Positions 1 through 10,000 of a DNA stretch of 64,000 nt are shown here, piece after piece. The notes below the pieces were generated by a model. It was not told where the DNA came from, did not search any database, and saw only the letters and a program-made list of their open reading frames with translations. Origin of the DNA: Betaproteobacteria bacterium (GTDB lineage: Bacteria > Pseudomonadota > Gammaproteobacteria > Burkholderiales > Ga0077523); assembly GCA_016713305.1 (NCBI GenBank), contig JADJPK010000011.1, positions 157,845 to 221,844 of the forward strand, given 5' to 3'. Within the stretch, counting starts at the first letter, position 1, and each line of letters starts with the position of its first letter. The translations under genes were made by a program, and so were the position numbers.

Positions 1-739
1 ATCGTGATGAAGACGAACTCGCCCGACCGCGTCCAGTAGCCGAGCTCGGGAGTGACCAGCCCCTGGAGGAGCACCAGGATCGCGCCTGCCAGACCGACCA
101 TTCCGGCGGACAGCACGTAGCCGGTCCAGAGCAGCCGCCGGGCAGACAGGCCGAGGTATTCGAGGCGGTTTCGTTGGTCTTGATGCCGGCCAGAGCCTCG
201 CCCGCGGGGGAGCGGAAGAAACGCTGAGTGGCGACGCCCAGCAACACGGCCACGGCCACGGTGGCCAGGAGCAGTGCGGTCTCGTAGGCGGATCGCTCCA
301 TGGCGACGCCGAGGAGCAGCGGGCGGTCGATCCGCAGTCCGTCAGTGCCGCCGGTGATCTCGTACAGCTTGCCCAGAGCCGAGTAGAGCACCATGGAGAT
401 CGCGAGATTGAGCATGCCGAAGAAGATCTCGCGGTAGCGCACGACGAACACGCCCACGAACGCGCCCGCGACAACGCTCGCGCCGGTGCCCGCCGCGGCG
501 AGCACGACACCGTCGAGCGCGGGATAGGCCCGCGCGAGGAATGCGACGGTGTAGCCGGCGATGCAACCGTACATCGCGTGGCCGAAGGAAATCTGGCCTG
601 CGCGCAGAAGAATCCCGACGCCGAGCGCGGCGATGCCGTAGCAGAGTCCGTTCACCACCGAGGTCTTCGAGGACGGCAGCCACAGGCCCAGACCCACGAG
701 CCCGAGAGCCCCTATGACAATGCCTGCGCGCAGGAACAT
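1..739 (-). CDS. livM: Branched-chain amino acid ABC permease LivM, partial, one frameshift
   Basis: This is an inner-membrane permease subunit of a Leu/Ile/Val-type (HAAT) ABC importer. It begins MFLRAGIVIGALGL, and its ATG overlaps the stop of LivH in a TGATG junction. The segment QISFGHAMYGCIAGY and the later FFGMLNLAISMVLYSAL are typical of LivM, which has about ten membrane helices. The frame breaks near position 168. Before the break it reads AGIKTNET, and after it the adjacent frame reads RLEYLGLSARRLLWTGYVL, which restores the conserved IKxNExRxEYLGL loop. One missing base explains this. The C-terminus and any downstream LivG/LivF ATPases lie beyond the left edge. The family call is secure. 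The substrate is unknown, and such systems also carry amides, urea and aromatic or hydroxy acids. Confidence 0.88.
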   Translation of the reverse strand, partial: MFLRAGIVIGALGLVGLGLWLPSSKTSVVNGLCYGIAALGVGILLRAGQISFGHAMYGCIAGYTVAFLARAYPALDGVVLAAAGTGASVVAGAFVGVFVVRYREIFFGMLNLAISMVLYSALGKLYEITGGTDGLRIDRPLLLGVAMERSAYETALLLATVAVAVLLGVATQRFFRSPAGEALAGIKTNETASNTSACLPGGCSGPATCCPPEWSVWQARSWCSSRGWSLPSSATGRGRASSSSSR

Positions 740-1650
740 CAGATTCTCCTCGCCCGGGCCACGACGAACAGGCCGCTGGGCCGCACGAGAAGCACGCCGA
801 CCATGATCAGGTAAGGAACCACCACTTCAAGTTCCGGAACGGTGTAGACCGCCACGGACCGTGCCAGGCCGATCAGCACCGCCGTGACGAGCGCGCCGGT
901 GATCTGACCAAGACCGGCGGTGGCAACGACGCAGAACGACAGCACGATCATCTCGGTGCCTGCCCCGGGAACTAGCGAAGTCGTCGGTGCCGCCAGCGCG
1001 CCGCCGAGTGCGCCCAGAGTGGCGCCGAGCACGAACGTGAGAAGACCGATTCGCTTTGCGTCGATCCCCAGGGCCGTGGCCACCTCGCGGTGGTGGGTGA
1101 CGGCGACGATCTGCTTGCCGAGAGAGGTCCGGCGCAGGAAGTACTGCAGGCCGCCGTAGGCGGAGAGCGCGATGCCCGGGACGAGCAGCAACTGATAGCG
1201 CGTGTAGGTGATGTCGAAGAGCTGGAGATTGCCGACGCGGCCCACGACTTCGCTCGCGGACCACGGGCTGCTGCCCCACACGAGCCGCTGCACATCCTCC
1301 AGGATCATGAACGCGCCGAACGTGACGAGCAGTTGCAGGATCGGATCCTTGTCGCGGACGCGCGCCAGCAGGAAAGTGTCGAGGCCCACGCCGAGGACGA
1401 TTCCGACCACGAGCGCCGCGGCCAGCAGGCACCCGAGCAGAAGCAGCAGGGGAGGGGCTCCGCCCCCCTGCAAGGCCCACCCCACGAAGGTGGCCGCCGT
1501 GTAGCCACCGAAGGCATACAGGCTGCCGTGGGCCACGTTGACGATGCCCATCACACCGAAGATCAGCGTGAGGCCCAGCGCGACGAGGAACAGCAGTCCG
1601 GCGTAGGCGAGGCCGTCGACAACGGCAAGCAGCAGGATGTCCGCGCTCAC
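739..1650 (-). CDS. livH: Branched-chain amino acid ABC permease LivH
   Basis: This is the second inner-membrane permease of the HAAT importer, 303 residues, intact and of normal length. It starts at a GTG with AGGAG about eight bases upstream. The N-terminus contains GLTLIFGVMGIVNVAHGSLY, the hallmark LivH segment (FGxxxxxNxAHG) near residues 25-45, followed by about eight hydrophobic helices. It ends RARRI, and its stop overlaps the livM start. The substrate-binding protein gene lies just upstream on the same strand, 27 bases away, so binding protein, LivH and LivM form one operon. Expression is probably governed by the GntR regulator further upstream (inference). Confidence 0.93.
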   Translation of the reverse strand: MSADILLLAVVDGLAYAGLLFLVALGLTLIFGVMGIVNVAHGSLYAFGGYTAATFVGWALQGGGAPPLLLLLGCLLAAALVVGIVLGVGLDTFLLARVRDKDPILQLLVTFGAFMILEDVQRLVWGSSPWSASEVVGRVGNLQLFDITYTRYQLLLVPGIALSAYGGLQYFLRRTSLGKQIVAVTHHREVATALGIDAKRIGLLTFVLGATLGALGGALAAPTTSLVPGAGTEMIVLSFCVVATAGLGQITGALVTAVLIGLARSVAVYTVPELEVVVPYLIMVGVLLVRPSGLFVVARARRI

Positions 1651-1677
1651 GGCACACGTCTCCTGTGAGGTGCCTCG

Positions 1678-2992
1678 TTACCGCACCGGCACCCTGGCAG
1701 CGCCCACCGCCTTGATACGGTCGCTCGTCACGATGCCGGGAGACAGCGTCTTCACCCACTGGGGAGACTTCTGTCCGACCGGGGCGATGGTCAGTTCGGC
1801 AGGGATGTAGATGAGCTGGTCGATCACCGGGAAGTTCTGCTGGGCGGTCATCTTGGTTACCCCGAACAGCAGGCCCTGCAGGCTCTGACCATCCTCGCGC
1901 AGCTTGATGGGACGGGACTGAGACTTGAATTCCATTCCGCGCAGCGCCTCGGCCAACTGCTCGCTCGTCGGCCACTGGCCCTTGCCGGCCTTGATCGCCT
2001 TCGCGTAGCCGTCGGCCACCGCCTGCAGTGCCTGGACAATGTGGCCCACGGGATAGATCGGCTGCCCGCCGGTCTTCTGGGCGAACTTCTGGTTGAAGCG
2101 TTTCACCTTTGGATCGCCACCGAACTCCGGGTCCGCGAAGTAGACGTCCCCGTTCATTCCCGCCAGCACGCCATCCGGCGTCGCCTTGCCCAAGCGTTCC
2201 AGCGAGCTCTCGAGAAGCGGCATGACGAACAGGGAGGTGTTCATCAGCCCGCGCTGGGATGCCTGCCGCACCAGCGTGTCGAGGTCACCGCCCCAGGCCG
2301 TGGACAGGATGACGTCCGGCTTCAGCGCCTGAAGACGCGTGATCTCGGTCGAATAGTCGGTCGCGCCGAACTTTGGGAATAACTCGGCCACGATCTTCAC
2401 GTCCGGCTTGAGCGCCAGCAGGGTGTTTCGCGCGATCTCCCACGAGTCGCGGCCCCACGCATAGTCCTGGTTGATGACGGCGATGGACTTGAACCCAGGC
2501 TTCACGCGCAGCAGGTGGATCATCGCCCCCGCGACTTCGGTGCCGGCGTGGGGCCCGGTCCGGAAGACGTACTTGTAGCGACGGTCCTCCAGCACCTTTC
2601 CGTGCTGCAGTCCCACATGATGTTGACGACCTTCAGGTCCTCGGCGACCGGTGCGATGACGTTGCAGTTGCCGCTCGAGATGGCCGCCAGCATCACCTTG
2701 TCACCGGGCTCTTGCGCGACGCGGCGGTACTCGAAAGCAGCTTGTCGCCGCCAAGGCCCTCGTCAATGAAGGTCGGGACGATCTTCACTCCGTTGATCCC
2801 GCCTGCCGCGTTGAATTCCTCGATCCACAATTCGGCAGCTGCCTTGGCGGGAACGCCGAAGACGGAGGCTGGTCCAGTCAGGAACGTGGTGATCCCGATC
2901 TTGAGTTCGGCAGGCTTGTTCGCCTGGGCTGCGGCGCCGAGAGCGAAACAGGCGAGCACCGGTGCGGCGAGCCATTCCCGGATTCGTTTCAT
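1678..2992 (-). CDS. ABC transporter periplasmic substrate-binding protein (type 1 PBP), two frameshifts
   Basis: This is the periplasmic receptor (Peripla_BP_6, LivK-like) for the LivH/LivM permeases. The chosen ATG (MKRIREWLAAPVLACF) has GAGGAGG eight bases upstream and begins a signal peptide ending ALGAAAQA. The mature part starts ELKIGITTFLTGPASVFG, a canonical PBP strand. Two single-base losses break it. Near 2690 the frame moves from DKLLSS to EYRRVAQEPGDKVMLAA. Near 2605 it moves from MWDCSTE to KVLEDRRYKYVFRTG, where GAAAAG appears shortened to GAAAG. With both repaired, the protein is about 437 residues and continuous to VGAARVPVR. Conservation across the breaks argues for sequence error, not decay. 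The ligand cannot be predicted from sequence. Confidence 0.85.
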
Positions 2993-3173
2993 GTCTGTAA
3001 TCCTCCTCATTATTCTGAACTTCCGTCGAACGTTCCAGCTTCTGGTCGTCCGGTTGCAGGGAACCGAAGGATGCACTGGGCATACGGGCGCAACCTGAGA
3101 GTCTGCGATAGGTACCTTCTCTAGGGAATTGCCGATTCGACAATGGGCCTTCTCCGGAGGCGAACGCTTCGGG

Positions 3174-3379
3174 TCACGGAGTGGCAGGGACCGCCACGGC
3201 ATAGAAACCACCCAGAGCCCCCACTGCCTCGGATTCCAAGACGAAGGGCGCAGTGAAATAGAAGGCTTCTGCACACCGCTCGGCGCACGAACCCTCCGCG
3301 ACAGAGCGTGCAAAGGCCGTTCGCTCGTCGGCAAAGGCAATTCGGGGAAGCCGTACCGGGCGTCAAACTTGTCGTTCAC
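3174..3379 (-). CDS. Small hypothetical protein, translationally coupled to the SDR, one frameshift
   Basis: I do not recognise this product. A GTG start overlaps the SDR stop in a GTGA junction, the usual sign of translational coupling. It reads MNDKFDARYGFP, then shifts frame at a CCCC run (about 3346-3349). If the run is really CCCCC, it continues RIAFADERTAFARSVAEG and ends GFYAVAVPATP at a TGA, giving about 68 residues. The composition after the join looks protein-like (balanced acidic and basic residues, hydrophobic segment FYFTAPFVLESEAVGAL), and the missing C matches the error type of the neighbouring genes. It could still be a chance reading frame or the stub of a longer gene. No domain is assigned. 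Confidence 0.4.
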
Positions 3380-4152
3380 GGCCAGTCGCCGCGGATGCCG
3401 GGATAGCTCTGCCAGGACGGCATCAGTAGCCATCCGCCCTCAACCGGGAGATTGATGCCCGTGATGCCCGATGCTTCGTCCGACAGCAGAAAGGCCACCG
3501 CCCGCGCTGAATCTTCAGGCTCCATGAGCCGCCTAAGCGCGGTGGCCCGCTCGATGGCGGCGACATCGCGCTCGCCGGACGCGATCTTGGCTTCGAGGGC
3601 GGGAGAGCGCGAGAACCCTGGCGAGACCGCGTTTACACGGACTCCGCTGGGGCCCCATTCCGCCGCGAGATTCTGAGTGATGGAGACGATCGCCGCCTTG
3701 GTCGGTGCGTAGGCGTGAAACGGCATGGACCGGAACGCGTTGATCGAGGCGATGTTCACGATGGCCCCGTGTCCGCGAGCGGCCATCTTCAGCCCGAACG
3801 CGAGACAACAGACGTAGGTTCCGCGCTGGTTGATGCGGACCACGCGGTCCCATTCCTCGATAGGGAGCTGTTCGGGCGGGACCGGTGCGGCAAGGATCCC
3901 CGCGCAGTTCACGAGGGCCTCGACCGGACCGACCTCTCGCTCGACCCGTGCCGCCGCCTCGTCCACCGCCTGGTCGTCGCCCACGTCCAGCGGAAAGCCG
4001 TGTCCGCCCGTGTCCCTGGCCGTCCTGTGCGCGCCGTCGGCGTCGATGTCCAGTGCGACGACCGACCATCCACGAGATGCAAGATCCTCGCAGCACGCGC
4101 GGCCGATGCCGCTGGCGCCTCCCGTTACAGCAACGATCCGACTCGATGCCAT
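3376..4152 (-). CDS. SDR-family NAD(P)-dependent oxidoreductase
   Basis: This is a classical short-chain dehydrogenase of about 258 residues. The Rossmann glycine motif TGGASGIG lies near the N-terminus. It is followed by an acidic residue after the second strand (ALDID), which favours NAD, then NCAG, the structural Asn in RINQRGTY, the catalytic Ser in NIASINAF, and YAPTK with the catalytic Tyr and Lys. The ATG at 4152 is preferred over an upstream in-frame GTG because GAGAGG sits five bases before it. The gene lies between the GntR regulator and the binding-protein operon on the same strand, so it probably oxidises the alcohol or hydroxy group of the imported compound (inference). The exact substrate is unknown. 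Confidence 0.88.
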   Translation of the reverse strand: MASSRIVAVTGGASGIGRACCEDLASRGWSVVALDIDADGAHRTARDTGGHGFPLDVGDDQAVDEAAARVEREVGPVEALVNCAGILAAPVPPEQLPIEEWDRVVRINQRGTYVCCLAFGLKMAARGHGAIVNIASINAFRSMPFHAYAPTKAAIVSITQNLAAEWGPSGVRVNAVSPGFSRSPALEAKIASGERDVAAIERATALRRLMEPEDSARAVAFLLSDEASGITGINLPVEGGWLLMPSWQSYPGIRGDWP

Positions 4153-4331
4153 CGCCACCTCTCCACTCCATTCCGGAAACCTGCATCCGGTCGTTCGGTC
4201 CGGCAGTCGAGAAGATCTGTTTACGTGTCCGCTCGGGAGAAGGTGCTAACGCCGGTGCGGGCGGCGAAACAGGGGCGCCCGGCATTGTCCGGCCGCCGAT
4301 CCCCGGGGACCACTCGCGGAGAAATGTTGAA

Positions 4332-4346
4332 TATTGTCTGACAATA
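4332..4346. promoter_or_regulatory. Perfect palindrome, probable GntR operator 1
   Basis: TATTGTC-T-GACAATA is a perfect 15-bp palindrome in the 277-bp gap between the GntR gene and the SDR gene. FadR-subfamily GntR regulators usually bind short palindromes of the TNGTNNNACNA type, which this fits. A core copy (TTGTC-A-GACAA) lies upstream of the regulator itself. The likely role is control of the SDR/transport operon by the adjacent regulator. Confidence 0.7.
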
Positions 4347-4429
4347 AGTCAAACGATTCGAACGGTGAGGGAGGGCGAAATCTGCCGCGGGGGAACGGAT
4401 CGCCAGAACGGGCGGCCGGTGGTCCGCCG

Positions 4430-5181
4430 TCAGCGGCGCATGGACCGGGGCGAGCGGGAAGCGGACCGGCCCGCAGCAGGCGGAACTTCGGTATCCACTT
4501 CGCGCCGGGCGAGCACATCCAGTGCCACGCGGGCGGCATTCTCGATGTGGGCCATGGCAGCGTCGCGCGCACCCTCCGGATCCCGCGCAACGATCCGGGC
4601 GAGGATTTCCCCGGATCTCCTTGAGGCTCCTGGGCAGCCGGTCCTTCTGCGACATCGACGTCATGCGCAGCACGTTGACCCGATTGTGGAGGCCGGAAAG
4701 CACCGACGAGACGATCTCGTTCCGGCATCCCGCGAGGATGGTCTCGTAGAACCGTGCCTTGGCCTCGGAGAGTTCCACGCTCTTGCCGGAACGGGCCGAT
4801 CTCTCGAGCAGGGACAGCGCCTCCTTGAGCGCCGCGATCTGGTCCTCGGATGCGTAGCGGGCGAATTCCTGCGCTGCGAAGCCTTCGAGGAGCGCGCGCA
4901 CGGCGTAGATCTGGCGGGCTTCCTCCACGCCGATCGTCGCGACCATGGGGCCGCGGTGCGGCACGATCCAGAGCAGCCCTTCCGCTTCCAGGCGCCTCAG
5001 GGCCTCGCGGATCGAGGGGCGGCTCACCCCCATCATCTCGCACAGTTCCCGCTCCACCAGCTTCTCGCCGGGCTTGAAGTGTCCGCTCGCGATGGCCTTC
5101 CGCAGCAGGTCCTCTACCTGGTGACGAAGGACGACGACTCGCGGACGACGCGGAGCACGCGGAGCACGCTTCTGTTCGCAT
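4430..5181 (-). CDS. GntR-family regulator (FadR/FCD subfamily), frameshifted
   Basis: This is a DNA-binding regulator with an N-terminal winged HTH and a C-terminal FCD ligand domain. The HTH is clear: QVEDLLRKAIASGHFKPG, then LVERELCEMMGVSRPSIREA. The FCD part (YAVRALLEGFAAQEFAR, ARFYETILAGC, LSGLHNRVNVLRM) keeps the usual helices. At the GGGG run at 4609-4612 one extra G shifts the frame. Removing it continues EILARIVARDPEGARDAAMAHI to a TGA at 4430. The extreme N-terminus is also disturbed. An ATG at 5181 and the HTH are in different frames, and a lost C before QVEDLL would join them to an upstream stretch VLRVLRVVRESSSF, so the exact start is unresolved. A palindromic operator lies about 18 bp upstream of 5181, which suggests autoregulation. 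Confidence 0.82.
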
Positions 5182-5198
5182 TGCCCGTTCTTTGTGTT

Positions 5199-5209
5199 TT
5201 GTCAGACAA
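5199..5209. promoter_or_regulatory. Palindrome TTGTC-A-GACAA, probable GntR operator 2
   Basis: This is an 11-bp perfect palindrome between the GntR gene (minus strand) and the carboxymuconolactone-decarboxylase-like gene (plus strand). It shares the TTGTC/GACAA arms and one-base centre with the site at 4332-4346. Its place in the divergent intergenic region suits autoregulation and control of the divergent gene. Confidence 0.65.
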
Positions 5210-5377
5210 TCTTTCGACCTCGTTCCGCGGCGCGATTCGTCACTTTAGCGATTGGCGCCACTTTGCCCGATTCGTTTCGGTTTGGCGACCGTCGGCGAGC
5301 AACTCGCCCGGGCCGGTGAGGTCTTGCGACCCCCCTCCGGGGGACCATTTCCATGATCTTCCAAGGAGTGCGTTTCG

Positions 5378-5754
5378 ATGAGTGACGATCTGTTCGAGAA
5401 AGGCTTGAGAGTGCGACGCAAGTCCTCGGCGCCGAGTATGTGGATAGTGCCATCCGGAGCGCGGATGACTTCAATCGGCCGCTCCAGGAACTGGTGACGA
5501 AATACTGCTGGGGCGAAATCTGGAACCGCCCCACGTTCGACCGGCGCACGAGGAGCATCATCAACTTGGCCATGCTGACGGCACTGAACCGGCCCCACGA
5601 GGTGAAACTGCATGTGCGGGGTGCGGTCAACAACGGACTCTCCAACGCAGGAGATTCAAGAAGTGCTGCTGCAGGCCATGATCTATTGCGGTGTGCCCGC
5701 AGCCATCGACAGTTTCCGGATCGCGCGGGAAGTGTTCAGGAAATGGGAATCTGA
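5378..5754 (+). CDS. Carboxymuconolactone decarboxylase family protein, three indels
   Basis: This is a short CMD/AhpD-fold protein of about 125 residues, resembling PcaC. The start MSDDLFEKGLRVRR has AAGGAG nine bases upstream. A missing G near 5419 moves the frame to EVLGAEYVDSAIRSADDFN. The core then reads KYCWGEIWNRPTFDRRTRSI, then NLAMLTALNRPHEVKLHVRGA, the typical CMD segment. An extra A near 5646 leads to STQEIQEVLLQAMIYCGVPAA. A shortened A-run near 5742 would give a clean end, REVFRKMGI and stop. It is divergent from the GntR gene and shares its operator region, so it probably belongs to the same regulated catabolic unit. PcaC itself acts in the protocatechuate branch of beta-ketoadipate metabolism, but the family also includes other hydrolases and disulfide reductases. 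Confidence 0.75.
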
Positions 5755-5782
5755 CGGGTGGCTGGCCTTGCGGCTGCCCGAC

Positions 5783-6997
5783 CTATTTCTCCTTGTTCTT
5801 CCTCACCTCCACGACCCGGACCTGAGTGCCGTTGTCGATCGAATCGGCGGGGTTCAGGATCACGCGATCAGTCGCCTCCAGTCCGGCGAGCAGTTCCACC
5901 GTCGTGCCGAAATCGCGGCCTATGGTCACGTTCTTCAGCACGGTCTTGTCACTGGGTCCGACCACGGCCACCTGCGGCCCCTCGGCACGGAAGAGCAGCG
6001 TGTTGATCGGCACGATGAGCGCGGACACGGTCGCGGGAATCTTCAGACGGACCTGGGCATAGCTGCCGGGCAGCAGTTCCCCCTTGCTGTTGTCCACCTC
6101 GATCTCCGCGAGCAGCGTGCGTGTGCCGGCATCGATGGACTTCGCGGTGCGCACGAGCTTGCCGGGAATCTTGCGGCCCGGATACTCGGTGAGCGAGAGT
6201 TCGGCGGCGGCACCCGGTACTGCGTGCTTCGCCGCTGCCTGTGGAACGTTCACGAACACACGCAGCTTCTCGGTGGCGGAAAGCCGGAAGAGTTCCCGCC
6301 CGGGCCCCGACGCGGCACCCGCGTCGATGAGTCCGCCGGTTTCGGCGTTGCGGGCCGTGATGATTCCGGAAAAGGGCGCATAGATGCGCCGGTAGCCTTG
6401 CACGCGCTCCAGCCGTGCCACTTCCTGCTGGGCGGCATCGAGCTCGGACCTGCGCGTGCGCATGGTGTTCTGGGCCAGGTCGGCGTCCTGGGCGGACACC
6501 GATCCGGTGCGCACCAGTTCCTGCCAGCGTCCTGCCGTCTTCTGCGCCTGCTCGAACGTGGCCCGTGCCGCAGAGACGTCCGCCCGCGCCTTCTGCAACT
6601 GGGCGTCGAGTTCCGGTGCCTCGATCTCCGCGAGCAGTTCGCCCTTCTTCACCGTGCTGCCGATATCCGCCGTCCAGTGCTTGAGATAGCCGCTCGCCCG
6701 GGCGTAGATCGGCGTGTCGATGTAGGGTTGCAGGTTGCCCGGCAGGACCAGTTCCGCATTGGCGTCGCCCTGTTTGGGCGTGGTCACCGCCACGGTGGGA
6801 ACGGCCAGCGCGCGAGTCTCCTTGCTGAGCGCCTCCTGTGCCCGCTGCCGGGGGACGATGCCCAGAAAGTACGCGGCGGCGAAGGCAACGAGCACGATCG
6901 CCAGGGCGATGAGTCCGGCGGGGCTTCTGCGTCGTTTCGGCCCTCGAGCCGCGGGATTGCCCACCGTTTCCATCGGGTCCGTCGGGTCCGTCGTCAC
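5783..6997 (-). CDS. RND efflux periplasmic adaptor (membrane fusion protein)
   Basis: This is a 404-residue HlyD/AcrA-like adaptor that links an RND pump to an outer-membrane channel. A short cytosolic N-terminus (GPKRRRSPAG) precedes one hydrophobic anchor (LIALAIVLVAFAAAYFLG, about residues 29-46). The biotinyl-lipoyl half (YIDTPIYARASGYLKHWTAD) is followed by a helical hairpin (about 125-200) and then the second lipoyl half (YRRIYAPFSGIITARNAETG). Beta-barrel and membrane-proximal domains follow. The start is GTG with GGGAG upstream, and an ATG eight codons in is possible. The RND pump gene lies 21 bases upstream on the same strand. Substrate specificity is not readable, though the pump it serves is of the drug type. 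Confidence 0.92.
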   Translation of the reverse strand: MTTDPTDPMETVGNPAARGPKRRRSPAGLIALAIVLVAFAAAYFLGIVPRQRAQEALSKETRALAVPTVAVTTPKQGDANAELVLPGNLQPYIDTPIYARASGYLKHWTADIGSTVKKGELLAEIEAPELDAQLQKARADVSAARATFEQAQKTAGRWQELVRTGSVSAQDADLAQNTMRTRRSELDAAQQEVARLERVQGYRRIYAPFSGIITARNAETGGLIDAGAASGPGRELFRLSATEKLRVFVNVPQAAAKHAVPGAAAELSLTEYPGRKIPGKLVRTAKSIDAGTRTLLAEIEVDNSKGELLPGSYAQVRLKIPATVSALIVPINTLLFRAEGPQVAVVGPSDKTVLKNVTIGRDFGTTVELLAGLEATDRVILNPADSIDNGTQVRVVEVRKNKEK

Positions 6998-7018
6998 GAC
7001 TCTCTCGCTCCCTCGAAT

Positions 7019-10000
7019 TCAGGCGCTGGCATGCGCCGCGTCCGCGCGGCCGGTCCGCCAGCCGTGCACCATCGCGAATACCACCGGCACGAAGAACAGC
7101 GTCGCCACGGTGGCGAACAGCAGCCCGCCGATCACCGCGCGGCCCAGCGGCGCGTTCTGTTCGCCGCCTTCGCCCATGCCCATGGCCATGGGGATCATGC
7201 CGATGATCATCGCGAGTGCGGTCATCAGCACGGGCCGGAACCGGCCGATGCCGGCCTCGAGGGCCGCTGTGAAGGCCTCGGCGCCGTCGCGCATCTGTTC
7301 GCGGGCGAAGCTGACCACCAGGATGCTGTTCGCGGTGGCGATGCCCACCGCCATGATGGCGCCCGTGAGGGCCGGCACGCTGATGGTGGTGCCCGTGACG
7401 AACAGCATCCACACGATGCCGGCCAGTGCCGCGGGCAATGCGGAGATGATGATCAGAGGGTCGAGCCACGACTGGAAGTTGACCACCATGAGCAGGTACA
7501 CGAGGACGATGGCGAAGACCAGCCCGTAGAGCAGGCCGCTGAACGAGCTCTGCATGGTCTCCATCTGCCCGCGGACGATGAGCCGCGAGCCCTTGGGAAG
7601 ATCCTTTTCCGCGGCCTTGACGATCCGGTCGACGTCGTCGGCCACGCCGCCGAGGTCGCGCCCCTGGATGCCGCCGTAGATGTCCAGCACCGGCTGCACG
7701 TTCCAGTGGCTGATCACGGCCCGCTCCGTGTCGCGGCTCACCGAGGCGAGGCTGCCGAGGATGCCGCTCGATCCCTGCTCCGTCGTCCGTACCGGAATGT
7801 TGTTCAGCGCGTCGAGGGAATCCATGCGGTACTGCGGGGCCTGGGTGATCACGTTGTACGTGACGCGGTTCTTCGGGTTGAGGAAGAACGTGGGGCTGGT
7901 CTGGAAGCTGCCGCTCAGCGTGATGAGCAGGTTGCCTGCGATCTCCCGCTGCGACAGCCCGGCCTGCTGCGCGCGCACGCGGTCGACCACCACGTCCAGC
8001 TTGGGCTGGTCGAAGGGCTGGTGGATGCGCAGGTCCGCGATGCCCGTCACTGTCTTCAGCTGCTCGAAAAGCGCCATGGCGAACTTGCGGTTCTCGGCGA
8101 CCTTGTTGCCGACCACCTGCACGTCGATGGGGGCGGGCAGCCCGAAATTGAGGATCTGGCTCACGATGTCCGCGGGCAGCATGTAGAACATCACGCCGGG
8201 GAAGTGCTCTGGCAGTTCCTTGCGCAGCCGGCGGACGTAGTTCTCCGTGGGAGCATGGCCGGGCTTGAGCGAGATGACGATGTCGGCATCGGCAGGGCCC
8301 ACGGTCCCGGAGTTGTTGTACGTGAGATTGGTTCCGCTGGTGGGCAGGCCGATGTTGTCGAGGATCGCCTCCAGTTCTGCAGGCGGAATGATCTGCCGGA
8401 TGCGGTTCTCCACCAGGTCGCACAGCCGCGCCGTCTCTTCCAGGCGCGTGCCGGTCTTGGCGCGCAGGTGGAGCTTTATCTGTCCCGCGTCCACCGAGGG
8501 GAAGAAGTCCCGGCCCACCCAGGGCACCAGAGCGGCCGTTCCCACGCATACGGCGAGCACGAGAATCGAGAACGCGGCCGGCGCCTCCATGCTGCGTTCC
8601 AGCAGCGTCCGATAGCCGTTGCGCATCGAGGCGAAGCCCGACTCGAATCGCCCATGCAGGCTGCGCCACGCGCTGCGCCGGGCGTGGTGGCCATGCACGT
8701 CCGTGTGGCCCCGCAACAGGTATTTCGCCAGCGTGGGCACCAGCGTGCGCGAGAAGAAATAGGAGGCCAGCATCGCGAAGACCACGGCCATGGCCATGGG
8801 CACGAACAGGTACCGTGCCACACCCGTCAGCAGGAACATGGGCACGAACACGATGCAGATGCACAGCGTCGACACCAGCGTGGGTAGCGCGATCTGACCT
8901 GCGCCATCGAGGATGGCACGCTCCAGCGACTTGCCCTGTTCCAGGTGCTGGGTGATGTTCTCGATGGCGACCGTGGCGTCGTCCACGAGAATGCCGACCG
9001 CCAGCGCGAGGCCGCCCAGCGTCATGATGTTGATGGTCTCGCCCAGCGCGGAGAGCAGCGAGAGAGACACGAGGATCGAAAGGGGAATGGAAATGGTGAT
9101 GATCAGCGTGCTGCGCCAGCTGCCGAGGAACAGCAGGATCATGAGCGCCGTGAGGCAGGCCGCGAGGATGGCTTCGTGCACGACGCCGTCCACCGCTGCC
9201 TGGACGAAGAGCGACTGATCGAGCGCGGTCTGGATGTCCAGTTCGGGTGGCAAGCCGGCACGGATGCGCGGCAGCTCGTCCTTCACGCGCTGCACGATGT
9301 CCAGGGTGGAGGCGCTGCCGTACTTGAGAATGGTCAGGAGCACCGCCCGTTGGCCGTCTCTGCGCACGACATTGATCTGCGGCTGGAAGCCGTCGCGCAC
9401 ATGGGCGACGTCGCGGATGAAGATCGTCCCGTTCGGGCCGGAACGGATCGGCAGGTCGTTCAGCTCCTTGACGCTGCGCGGACTGCCGTTCAGGGCCACG
9501 TCGTATTCGAGCGCGCCCAGCTTGATGGTGCCGGTAGGCAGGATCAGGTTCTGCTGTCCGAGGGCGTCGACGACCGATTGCGGGGTCAGACCCTTGGCCT
9601 GCAGCTGGCGCGGATCGATGTCCACCATGATCTGCCGCACCTTGCCGCCGTAGGGAAACGGCAGCACGGCACCCTGCACCGTCGCGAGCTGGGTGCGCAT
9701 GAAGCTGTTGGCGAGATCGTTCATCTCGTGCTCGGCGAGCGTGTTGCTCGACAGCGCGAGCTGCAGGATGGGCACCGTGGAGGCGCTGTACTGCAGGATG
9801 AGGGGGGCCGTGGCGCCCGGCGGGAAATTGTTGATGACCGTCTGCGAAATGGCGACGATCTGGGACAGGCCCGTCTGGATCTCGGTGCCCTGATGGAAGA
9901 ACACCTTGACCACTGCCACGCCGTTCACGATCTGCGACTCGATGTGCTCGATGTCGTTCACCGTGGCCGTCATCGCGCGCTCGAACTGGGACACCATCCT

